Part shown: piece after piece, positions 17,341 to 23,901 of the stretch
How the letters are laid out: every line of letters starts with the position of its first letter
How positions within the stretch are numbered: position 1 is the stretch's first letter
Assembly: GCA_039026975.1 (NCBI GenBank)
Contig: JBCCLI010000050.1
Location: forward strand, 1-24,440
DNA length: 24,440 bases
Reading direction: 5' to 3'
Origin: JBCBKZ01 sp039026975
GTDB lineage: Bacteria > Bacteroidota > Bacteroidia > J057
Position numbers and translations under genes: made by a program
The notes under the pieces: generated by a model
Databases searched by the model: none
Told to the model about the DNA's origin: nothing
The model's input: the letters and a program-made list of their open reading frames with translations, nothing else

Positions 17341-18126
17341 ATGAGCCATTATAAGGTCATTGAAGGGATTAGGTATGACCGTAAGATCCTGGAAACTGTG
17401 GATAAGAAAATCGTAAAAGATGCTCATCCTTTTATCACCTTACAGCTAGCTCAGGAAATTCTCCCTCTCACTAAAGATGAGCGAGAAATCACCCCCACTG
17501 AAAAGAGAAGCTTCTACTACCTTCTCTCTACCTACCAATGGGAAAATGAGGCCGAGCAGTGGCTCAGAACCCAATTAGAAGAACCCCTACAAGAAAGCCT
17601 GGCTGAGTCAGTAAATCGTATTGTTGTAAGGCAGTTTGGGCTTAAGGGCCTTCAGCTAGACCTGGGAGAGGAAGAAATACAAGCCCAACATAAGCTCGTA
17701 GAAATGGGGCTTCCTTTTTCTAAGGCACTTGAAAAAGCAGTACGTTTTCTAGCAGATGGAAAATTTTCTCCTACCCCTTTCCTGACTCCCAGAGAAGCTA
17801 TCAGAAATATTTACCAATTGTGGGAAGAAGATGAAAAGACGCGTCAGCAGCTGAATGAAAAACTCCATTCCCTCCTCAATCATGGGAGTAGGGTCAAGCT
17901 ATTACCTTGGCTACCAGAAATGGATGCTATGGAAGACCCTAATGAAAGAGAGGAGTATCTGGCTACCTTATCAGATGAGGTTGATATAATCTATCCCACA
18001 GAAATGGAGTCCGTGAAAGACTACTGGATCTTTTACCTCACCATAGAAAAGCTCAGTTATTTTGGTTGGATACTAATAGATAGAGAATCCATTGTAGCCC
18101 CTTATATTTACGGAGATAACTTTTAA
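17341..18126 (+). CDS. Uncharacterised 261-residue protein
   Basis: I do not recognise a functional family. The product is acidic to neutral and soluble, with no signal peptide or membrane segment, so it is probably cytoplasmic. The first 85 or so residues (SHYKVIEGIRYDRKILE, then ITPTEKRSFYYLLSTYQW and AEQWL) resemble a small N-terminal domain I recall from uncharacterised proteins of other phyla; I cannot put a name or function to it. The rest is helical and charged, with aromatic residues near the C-terminus (VKDYWIFYLTIEKLSYFGW). A hairpin terminator separates it from atpG, so it has its own promoter in the 133 bp upstream, though I found no convincing box. A lipoprotein gene follows after 13 bp and is likely co-transcribed. 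Confidence 0.8.
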   Translation: MSHYKVIEGIRYDRKILETVDKKIVKDAHPFITLQLAQEILPLTKDEREITPTEKRSFYYLLSTYQWENEAEQWLRTQLEEPLQESLAESVNRIVVRQFGLKGLQLDLGEEEIQAQHKLVEMGLPFSKALEKAVRFLADGKFSPTPFLTPREAIRNIYQLWEEDEKTRQQLNEKLHSLLNHGSRVKLLPWLPEMDAMEDPNEREEYLATLSDEVDIIYPTEMESVKDYWIFYLTIEKLSYFGWILIDRESIVAPYIYGDNF

Positions 18127-18139
18127 GTAGTCTCCATAT

Positions 18140-19024
18140 ATGGCCCCTTTTTTCTTGAGAATTTCCCTTTTTACACTCATAGCATCGACTCTCTCCTGTA
18201 GTTCTTATAAATTATCTGTAGAAAGAGTTTCTTCTCTCACACCTATGCTGAAGGAAGTATCAGGACTTACCATAGACAATCAGCAAAAGGTGTGGGGACT
18301 TAATGATAGTGGAAATCCTGCTAGTCTATACCAAATAGATTTTTCAGGGAACCTTATAGATTCCATGCTGATAGTGGGGACTGAGAATAAAGATTGGGAA
18401 GCCTTAACCACTGATCCTGAGGGGAACTTGTACATACTGGATGCGGGTAATAATGGGCATAGTAGAAAAGACCTGAAGATGTACATCTGGGATCAAGCCT
18501 CTCGTTCTGTAACTGCGATTCCATTCTCCTATAAAAACCAGAATGCATTTCCTCCTGCAGAAAAGGATAAGTTCTTCGACTTGGAAGCTGCATTTTGGGC
18601 TGAGGACTATATATACCTCATAGGTAAGAATAGGTTTACCACAGCTGACTCAGGAGCTAGGGTATACAAACTTCCCATCCAGGAAGGCTCTTACAGCCTG
18701 AATCCCATAGCTGAGGTAGACCTGGGGAAATTTGTGGCTACGGATGCTGCTTTATCTCCTGGAGGTACCCTGGCTATCCTTACGTATCGTTTGGCACCTC
18801 TGCCTAATGTCCCTGGTTTACAGAGCCGCCTGTTTCTCATAGAGAACTGGCAGGGAGAGGGTTCATACATCATCTCAGCTTCTAAAAAGGTTCCCCGTAA
18901 AGGCCTTTTGAGACAGTACGAAGCCATAGAATGGATAAGTGAAGAAGAGATTCTCATAGGAAGTGAGGAAATCAGAGGAAGAGGCCCCGTTCTACTTAAG
19001 GTAAGATTAAAGAAGAGGAAGTAA
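18140..19024 (+). CDS. Probable lipoprotein with beta-propeller-like repeats
   Basis: 294 residues starting with a signal sequence ending in TLSC (Cys20), probably a lipoprotein signal, although the residue three before the Cys is atypical. The mature part has motifs seen in secreted propeller-like proteins of Bacteroidota: VSGLTID then VWGLNDSGNPASLYQID, NKDWEALTTDPEGNLYILDAGNN, KMYIWD, FDLEAAFW, and EEILIGSEE near the C-terminus. Each is a short strand-turn-strand unit, about 40-60 residues apart. I cannot assign an enzyme activity. It lies 13 bp after the unknown 261-residue gene on the same strand. The TPR gene converges across a repeat-rich gap. Confidence 0.8.
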   Translation: MAPFFLRISLFTLIASTLSCSSYKLSVERVSSLTPMLKEVSGLTIDNQQKVWGLNDSGNPASLYQIDFSGNLIDSMLIVGTENKDWEALTTDPEGNLYILDAGNNGHSRKDLKMYIWDQASRSVTAIPFSYKNQNAFPPAEKDKFFDLEAAFWAEDYIYLIGKNRFTTADSGARVYKLPIQEGSYSLNPIAEVDLGKFVATDAALSPGGTLAILTYRLAPLPNVPGLQSRLFLIENWQGEGSYIISASKKVPRKGLLRQYEAIEWISEEEILIGSEEIRGRGPVLLKVRLKKRK

Positions 19025-19177
19025 GGTCTACTTGGCTTAAAAGTTCCTTGGTTAAAGGGAATCCTAATGGACAGGCTGCTTAAGCTGCCTATTAGCAGGG
19101 ATTGGCCAGTGTTTCTTGCAGCGCCTAAAGTCGCCGGCCCATTTTCTATCAGCTTACTTATGTCTGTGCAGTATTTC

Positions 19178-19362
19178 TGTCATTCCATTGGGTATTTCTG
19201 GGGATGAGAAGCAGCGCCAAACGGAATCTTGCGTAGCATATGCTGACGTTTTCAATAGAGGTGCGAGATGCCGCATGGCCCTTCCTCTTAACGCACTTAT
19301 CCCTGCGTTATGACATGGTGGGAAGGGGGATCTTTCTTGACTCCATCGTAGCCGAAAATGAC
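19178..19362. repeat. Degenerate dispersed-repeat-like element bounded by GTCATT / AATGAC
   Basis: The segment opens with GTCATTCC and closes with AATGAC, an inverted pair. Inside it has GGAATCTTGCGTAG and GTGCGAGATGCC. These resemble worn forms of the intergenic repeats, common in this phylum, that read like GTCATTCCGAG...GGAATCT...GAAATGAC. The family assignment is from memory and needs a genome search. Confidence 0.4.
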
Positions 19363-19364
19363 TA

Positions 19365-19402
19365 GTCCGAAAGGACACCAACAGCATGGCTCTGTAGGAG
19401 CC
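19365..19402. repeat. Two adjacent mini-hairpins (GTCC-GAAA-GGAC and GGCTC-TGTAG-GAGCC)
   Basis: The first (19365-19376) has a 4-bp stem with a GAAA loop. The second (19388-19402) has a 5-bp stem with loop TGTAG, and a near copy lies at 22290-22304. They end 11 bp from the stop codon of the TPR gene. Confidence 0.5.
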
Positions 19403-19413
19403 AAATCTTAACC

Positions 19414-21219
19414 TTATCCTTCCTGGCGTAAATCCCGAATCCGTTTTCTGGCTTCTACAGAAAAGAGGCTACCGGGGAAAGTGGTAAGTAGCTCCAAGTA
19501 GAATTTCATGGCATTCTCAGGATCATTCAAGGTGTAATCATGAATCCTTGCCTTGGTGTATAAGGCATCATCTCCATAAATGTCATACATGAAGCTCTCC
19601 AGAATCCTGTCAATAAACTGTAGGGCAGGATTTATTTGGTTTTGCTTCAGGTAGATATTTACCTTTTCCCACATGATCTCATCTGCCAGACTGTGGTTTG
19701 GGAAATCATAGGCCAGAGAATCTAGTAGGTCCAGGGACTCCTGATACTTACGTTGATAGCTGAGAAGCTGTGCGCTAGCAAATATCTCCAAGGCAGTGGT
19801 AGTAGTATCCAGGCCTGTATTATCCAGAATAGTCAGGTTGAGCCTGATCGCATCATTAGAAATATCGTTAGAGGTATTATCCTTGATAGCGCTGAGGAGG
19901 GCTTCTGCCAGATTAAATTCTCCCTTATAATAAGAAAGCTGAGCCAGCTTATACTTAGCCAGCGCCCTAATCTGGGGGTTTCCTTCGTCGAATGCCTCAC
20001 TCACCTCAGTATAATTCGTGCGGGACTGCGCGTATGATTCCTGCATAAGGTGGATGTCTCCTAGCAGAAGCTTAGTTTTAGCCCACTCTTCACTAATGGG
20101 AAGTTGAGGGACCAGGCTGTTGAGATTTTTCAAGGCCGTTTCTAGCTCAAAGAGGTAAAATACCTGAAGATTGGCCTGCCTGTAGATAGCTTCAAAATAA
20201 GACGGATTTCTGTCAAACTCTTTCAGGAGGCTTTCATAGTCCTGCACCGCTTGCCTAATAGATAGCATATCTACTGGCAACTGATCAAAGGCTTTCAGCT
20301 CCCCATTGATGGCTTTCGCCATGTGTGACTGATAGAAAAATCTCGAATTTTCTTTTCTGTCTATGAGGTAATCTAGCGCCCGGTTGGATAAGTCATAGCG
20401 TTTGTTATTACGCATGGTCTCCGCAAATGCAAAGACCCTTTCTCCATCCTCATTAAACAGCCTGTCAATAGATTTTACCTGCACAAATGCCTCAAAGAAG
20501 TTTTCTGCCAATACATAGAATTCATACAGAATGGTTCTCAAGCCTAGATCATTGGGATTCTTATCAGAGGCTTTCAATAGGGTTTCTTCTATTTTCTCCT
20601 GAGAATCTGGCCCTACCATATTCAGGATTTCCAGCTTAACAGTGCTTAAGTTGGAAGCATTATCACTATAGAGATTTAAGTAGGAACTAGTTGCCTCATC
20701 GTATTCTCCTAGCTGCTTGTAGATGTTAGCTATCTCGCTACTGAAGGCGTATTCTCTCTTTAATTTTTTAGCTCCCTGTAAATAGGCCTGAAGGGCATAT
20801 TCCAGCTTTCCTGTTTGGTAGAGGTAGGAGCCTATCTGAATGAAATTCCCTTCTGAAGAAAGTGTTTTGAGAATGACTTCATCATAGAGCTTTTCTGCCT
20901 GCTTAAGAGAGCCTGTTTTTTCCAGTAGTCCAGCTTTCATGATAGGGAGAATAACCAGATCCCTATGTTTCTTGACTGACTTGTCCAGAAATTTAATGGC
21001 CTCATCAAACTGTCCTAATGCCTCATAGCTGCCCACAATACGGGTGAGATTTTTTTCAGAAGGATCATTCTTGACCAGTTTCTGGTACAACTCCAGGGAA
21101 GACTCAAACTCTCCATCAATAAAATACTGTTCTGCCAAGGCTGCTTCCTGGTCAACCTGTGCTAAAAGAATAGTGCCTGTTAATGAGAATAAAAGAAGGC
21201 AGGAAAAAAGCTTTTTCAT
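19414..21219 (-). CDS. Secreted tetratricopeptide-repeat protein
   Basis: About 601 residues with a cleavable signal peptide (MKKLFSCLLLFSLTGTILLA, then Q), so probably periplasmic and soluble; no lipobox Cys. The rest is almost all helical TPR-like repeats, e.g. AEQYFIDGEFESSLELYQKLVKNDP, AGLLEKTGSLKQAEKLYDE, QLGEYDEATSSYLNLY and, at the C-terminus, ARIHDYTLNDPENAMKFYLELL followed by FPGSLFSVEARKRIRDLR. TPR proteins act as protein-binding scaffolds; the partner is unknown. An ATG two codons upstream (21225) is an alternative start; I chose the one that puts Lys-Lys next to Met. gcvH lies 111 bp upstream on the same strand. Confidence 0.88.
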   Translation of the reverse strand: MKKLFSCLLLFSLTGTILLAQVDQEAALAEQYFIDGEFESSLELYQKLVKNDPSEKNLTRIVGSYEALGQFDEAIKFLDKSVKKHRDLVILPIMKAGLLEKTGSLKQAEKLYDEVILKTLSSEGNFIQIGSYLYQTGKLEYALQAYLQGAKKLKREYAFSSEIANIYKQLGEYDEATSSYLNLYSDNASNLSTVKLEILNMVGPDSQEKIEETLLKASDKNPNDLGLRTILYEFYVLAENFFEAFVQVKSIDRLFNEDGERVFAFAETMRNNKRYDLSNRALDYLIDRKENSRFFYQSHMAKAINGELKAFDQLPVDMLSIRQAVQDYESLLKEFDRNPSYFEAIYRQANLQVFYLFELETALKNLNSLVPQLPISEEWAKTKLLLGDIHLMQESYAQSRTNYTEVSEAFDEGNPQIRALAKYKLAQLSYYKGEFNLAEALLSAIKDNTSNDISNDAIRLNLTILDNTGLDTTTTALEIFASAQLLSYQRKYQESLDLLDSLAYDFPNHSLADEIMWEKVNIYLKQNQINPALQFIDRILESFMYDIYGDDALYTKARIHDYTLNDPENAMKFYLELLTTFPGSLFSVEARKRIRDLRQEG

Positions 21220-21330
21220 ACACATAGAACGAGTAAATGATCCAATAAGTTAAAACCTTTCAGATAGGAAAAACAACCTGAAAGCCTAATAATTCAAACA
21301 GTATCTTGGAGTAGCTCGTCCAGTGAGGAG

Positions 21331-21717
21331 TTATACACCTATCATCTTACCGTATTCTTCTGAATTCATGAGATCTGCATCAGTAGTGGATCCGGTAATT
21401 TCCAACTTAATCATCCATCCCTGACCATATGGATCTTCATTTACGACCTCAGGCTTTTCTTCCAGCTTAGTATTTATTTCAATGACACGTCCTGCCACAG
21501 GAAGAAAAAGATCAGAAACTGTCTTCACCGCTTCTACTGTACCAAAGATATCATTCCGCTCTAGGTTTTGGCTTAGTGTCTCTATTTCTACATAGACAAT
21601 GTCTCCTAGCTCACCCTGAGCAAAATCTGTAATCCCTACTGTGGCAGTATTACCACTTTCATCAATGCGAATCCATTCATGTTCTTTGGTGTAGAGAAGG
21701 TCGACAGGTAGATGCAT
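21331..21717 (-). CDS. gcvH: Glycine cleavage system H protein
   Basis: Lipoyl carrier of the glycine cleavage complex; it shuttles the aminomethyl group between the P, T and L proteins in the cytoplasm. At 128 residues it is standard length. The N-terminus (YTKEHEWIRIDESGNTATVGITDFAQ, written here in two parts: YTKEHEW and GITDFAQ) and the lipoylation site GTVEAVKTVSDL (lipoyl Lys65) are intact, as is the C-terminal NEDPYGQGWMIKLE. No gcvT or gcvP lies nearby, so the system is dispersed. A long repeat-filled gap lies upstream. I found no glycine riboswitch or clear promoter there. Confidence 0.97.
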   Translation of the reverse strand: MHLPVDLLYTKEHEWIRIDESGNTATVGITDFAQGELGDIVYVEIETLSQNLERNDIFGTVEAVKTVSDLFLPVAGRVIEINTKLEEKPEVVNEDPYGQGWMIKLEITGSTTDADLMNSEEYGKMIGV

Positions 21718-21822
21718 AATTAAAAATATGTGGGTCTATAAAAATGTGGCGCAATATACACCTTTTTTGGTAGATAAACAGGTGGTTCTCAGGGATTTTT
21801 ATGGGCAGGGCTAAACCATAGA

Positions 21823-21840
21823 GATGCAATCCATTGCATC
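21823..21840. repeat. Palindrome GATGCAAT-CC-ATTGCATC
   Basis: Perfect 8-bp arms around two bases (or 7-bp arms with a 4-nt loop). Its form, a few bases of GAGA followed by GCAATCCATTGC, resembles the GAGACGCAATCCATTGCGTCTC palindromes I recall as dispersed intergenic repeats in Bacteroidota and cyanobacteria. No T tract follows, so it is not a terminator. Confidence 0.55.
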
Positions 21841-21859
21841 CCTAAACCAGTCTTTATAT

Positions 21860-21895
21860 CCTACTAGCTGAGGGTGTAAACCCATAGCTAGTAGG
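21860..21895. repeat. Long hairpin with 10-bp arms and inner GTAA-capped stem
   Basis: CCTACTAGCT pairs perfectly with AGCTAGTAGG. Inside a 2x2 internal loop sits a second stem, GGGT/ACCC, closed by GTAA, which as RNA is a GNRA-type tetraloop. This is the strongest hairpin of the block. It may be a repeat unit or part of a transcribed structure. Confidence 0.65.
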
Positions 21896-21902
21896 AGGTA
21901 AA

Positions 21903-21920
21903 GAGGACGGATCTGTCCTC
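21903..21920. repeat. Hairpin GAGGAC-GGATCT-GTCCTC
   Basis: Perfect 6-bp arms with a 6-nt loop. The 3' arm runs into CTCAAAG, which also marks the start of the second tandem unit 155 bp further on. Confidence 0.5.
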
Positions 21921-22242
21921 AAAGTCAATACATCTTTTCTCTACATAGTTCATTTCTTCAATCTAATGTCCCACTATTGAAATAGTGGGCTCATGGTCAA
22001 GATTGGACTATCTGCTTCAGCTGACTACGCATTATAAGGGTGGATACATCCCTACATTGGGTCGCTTATTCCCTCAAAGCCAACCTTCCTATCTCTATAT
22101 AGGTATTTTCTTCTACCTAATGCCCCACCATTGAAATGGTGGTCTCATGATTAAGGTTGGACCGTCTGCTTTGGTCCCTGAGCTTGTCGAAGGGTAGCTG
22201 ATGAAGAGTTTCAAGGGCGGATAAATCCACCCCTACCTTGGG
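21918..22242. repeat. Two tandem copies of a ~154-bp hairpin-bearing unit
   Basis: Matching landmarks recur at an offset of 154-155 bp: CTCAAAG (21918/22073), TAATG (21964/22118), the TGAA-loop hairpin (21970-21989/22125-22142) and TCTGCTT (22011/22165). After that point the offset rises to 177 and then 181 (AGCTGA 22019/22196; CTAC-TTGGG 22052/22233), because copy 2 holds an insertion. The hairpins are CCCACTAT-TGAA-ATAGTGGG and CCACCAT-TGAA-ATGGTGG. One stem pair changes from T-A to C-G with both sides altered, so pairing is kept. Confidence 0.7.
22172..22194. repeat. 23-nt insertion containing the CCCTGAGCTTGTCGAAGGG motif
   Basis: Present in the second tandem unit and absent from the first, where TCTGCTT is followed almost directly by AGCTGA. 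The core, read on the minus strand as CTTCGACAAGCTCAG, is a motif I recognise as a very widespread dispersed intergenic repeat in bacteria. The insertion is seen directly by comparing the two copies; the family is from memory. Confidence 0.6.
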
Positions 22243-22289
22243 ATTCATTTTCAGTATAACTTTCTTATGTGATAAATCTGCCACACATC

Positions 22290-22357
22290 GGCTCCGTATG
22301 AGCCAAACCCCACTAGCCCGATAGGGCGGAAAAGAATTCAGGGTGCCGTAGGTACCC
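22290..22357. repeat. Cluster of three mini-hairpins next to the glycosyltransferase 3' end
   Basis: GGCTC-CGTAT-GAGCC (22290-22304), GCCC-GATA-GGGC (22316-22327) and a 7-bp stem with one wobble, GGGTGCC-GTA-GGTACCC (22341-22357). The first is a near copy of 19388-19402. The last ends 3 bp from the glycosyltransferase stop codon. Confidence 0.55.
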
Positions 22358-22360
22358 CAC

Positions 22361-23572
22361 CTATGGCTGTAGTCTAACCGCTTGCTTACATAGTTCCACA
22401 AATGCCTTCATATTGGTAGGGAGATGTGCGTTCTCCAATATCCATGAACGGTTTGTCTTCGCCATTTTGTCTTTGTATACGTCCAGATGTGCTAGCACTT
22501 CTTGTATTTGCTTCTTCAAACCAGGCACATTAAAGGGCTCCACTACAAATCCATTCTCTCCGTGAACGATCAGCTCCTGATGGGCAGGTATATCATTTAC
22601 TATGGGGATAGCGCCCACATATCTCCCTTCACTCAGGGCATTAGAATAGCCGTCATAGACTGGAGCAGAAATAAGTACATCCACCAGATTCCAGAGTGCA
22701 CATACCTCTTCACGGGAGATAAGTTCCCATGAGATATAGAGGTTGGGATGGGTAGCCGCTAATTGTTTTCCTTTTTCGATGATACTAGCAGAAATCCCAT
22801 AACCGGCAGAGAAGAGGATGTATGTAGTATCCTGATCTCCTTCTACCAATAATTCTGCTATGGTATCCAGGATCAATTCCCCCTGATAGATGGGTTTAAG
22901 CCCTCTGGGACTCAGTACTACTTTTTGATGAGTCTGTATACCATATTTAGTTCTAAGTCTTTCAAGTTCCTCCTTGGGAGCTTGGAAGAGCTCTTCTTCT
23001 ATACCCCAGCGGTTCAAGTGAACCTTCTCCTTAGCTATCCCAAACCACTCCCTTACTGCATAGACAAGCTGGAGATTATCTCCTGTAATAAAGTCTGAGC
23101 GTCCCAATGCTCGCTTGACCAGTCGCCTAAACAGAGGTTGTTTGAGGGAGGAGAGGATTCTTTTGTGTGGGCTAAGGGGTTCTATCTGCCCCCAGAGCTG
23201 TTGGAGAGGTATATCCCTCCCTATGCCCTTAGGTGAATACTCAAAGATATCGGCGCCCATAGCTACACTTCCCATAGGTCTGAAGCCCGATCTATCTGCC
23301 CATACGCCATAAGGAGTGATGTTGATGGGATTAGCGATGTCAACTTCATGAACCTCCAAGGCTTGCCTCAGCCTTCTACCTGAAAGCAGAAAACTCAGGT
23401 AAGAAGGATTTCCGTCTTCTCCCCTTACTGGCGGGATATACACACAGGGCACATAGCCTAGCTGGTAGCTGGAAAAGCTGAATACGGTTACTTGCACGCC
23501 TGCCTCCACTAAGCCCTTAGTCCACTTCTGGGTATGGAAAGACCTGGGGTCTGCTATGACGCCTATATGCAT
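22361..23572 (-). CDS. GT4-type glycosyltransferase
   Basis: A 403-residue GT-B fold enzyme that transfers a sugar from a nucleotide donor, probably in the cytoplasm, for a surface polysaccharide or glycolipid. The N-terminal domain starts MHIGVIADPRSFHTQKW then GLVEAGVQVTVFSF, typical of GT4 enzymes. The C-terminal donor domain contains VVLSPRGLKPIYQG, then an acid-x7-Glu motif as DGYSNALSE (D307, E315), then IPIVNDIPAHQELIVHGENGFVVEP. Asp replaces the usual first Glu of that motif. The substrate cannot be told. No other sugar genes lie nearby and the gene is flanked by palindromic repeats on both sides. Its last few codons abut the repeat cluster, so the C-terminus may have been altered by it. 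Confidence 0.9.
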   Translation of the reverse strand: MHIGVIADPRSFHTQKWTKGLVEAGVQVTVFSFSSYQLGYVPCVYIPPVRGEDGNPSYLSFLLSGRRLRQALEVHEVDIANPINITPYGVWADRSGFRPMGSVAMGADIFEYSPKGIGRDIPLQQLWGQIEPLSPHKRILSSLKQPLFRRLVKRALGRSDFITGDNLQLVYAVREWFGIAKEKVHLNRWGIEEELFQAPKEELERLRTKYGIQTHQKVVLSPRGLKPIYQGELILDTIAELLVEGDQDTTYILFSAGYGISASIIEKGKQLAATHPNLYISWELISREEVCALWNLVDVLISAPVYDGYSNALSEGRYVGAIPIVNDIPAHQELIVHGENGFVVEPFNVPGLKKQIQEVLAHLDVYKDKMAKTNRSWILENAHLPTNMKAFVELCKQAVRLQP

Positions 23573-23901
23573 ATTGGCGAAGGTAGGGAGGAATTCCCAA
23601 CAATTTGTAGAGGCGAAAAATTTTTCGCCTATGGCTGGAACTGCATAGGTTTCATTAGATCCCGTTATACCCCCAGAGCCTACTGGGAAGACATAAGTAA
23701 GGCTGAGTGAGAAAATTTCTAAAAGAAGAGTTAAAGAGTCATCTTAAGGTTTTTGGAAGAGGATCAGAATGGAGTGTAAGTAGGAAAGTATTAGGTAAAA
23801 ATTTTACAAAAGGGTATTCAATTTTTATACTCTTTCGTTCCTACATGGAGCGACATTTCTTTTGTATGTATAAGAAACACCTACTTGAAGATTATTTCAA
23901 A
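23573..23901. other. Gap between divergent genes, with one palindrome
   Basis: 329 bp upstream of both the glycosyltransferase and the WG/LRR gene. Apart from the palindrome at 23611-23630 I see no clear element. The reading frame of the downstream gene stays open back to 23707, but those 65 codons lack signal-peptide character and are probably not translated. A TTCTTTTG near 23850 is one base off the -7 consensus. Confidence 0.5.
23611..23630. repeat. Perfect 20-bp palindrome AGGCGAAAAA/TTTTTCGCCT
   Basis: Ten-base arms with no spacer, 38 bp upstream of the glycosyltransferase start codon. It resembles the GGGGCGAAAAATTTTTCGCCCC palindromes that I recall as dispersed elements in Bacteroidota. 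It could also serve as an operator for either flanking gene. Confidence 0.55.

Larger units (their letters stand above)
19025..19413. other. Gene-free gap with degenerate intergenic repeats
   Basis: 389 bp between two convergent genes. I see no credible gene. It holds a stem with one mismatch near 19073-19088 (GGCTGC-TTAA-GCTGCC), a degenerate repeat at 19178-19362 and two small hairpins at 19365-19402. No T-run terminator for either gene is obvious. Confidence 0.7.
21718..22360. other. Gene-free gap filled with palindromic intergenic repeats
   Basis: 643 bp between gcvH and the glycosyltransferase, both on the minus strand. The only sizeable open frame (22117-22401, minus) is made of repeat sequence and overlaps the glycosyltransferase end, so I reject it. 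From 21823 to 22357 there are about ten short hairpins, listed separately. The leader of gcvH must start in or just after this block. Confidence 0.75.

Noticed and set aside
19116..19387. Small genes in the 19.1-19.4 kb gap
   Set aside because: Open frames on both strands coincide with repeat-like DNA and show no protein-like features.
21718..22100. Glycine riboswitch in the gcvH leader
   Set aside because: I could not find the tandem aptamer core or an expression platform on the minus strand; the hairpins present look like repeat units.
21823..22357. CRISPR array
   Set aside because: There are two diverged ~154-bp copies and assorted hairpins, not short identical repeats with regular unique spacers, and no cas gene is nearby.
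22117..22401. 94-residue minus-strand gene
   Set aside because: It is built from the palindromic repeats, overlaps the glycosyltransferase end and has no family-like sequence.
23707..23901. Upstream start for the WG/LRR gene
   Set aside because: The 65 extra residues are basic, and they would displace a good signal peptide that starts at 23902.
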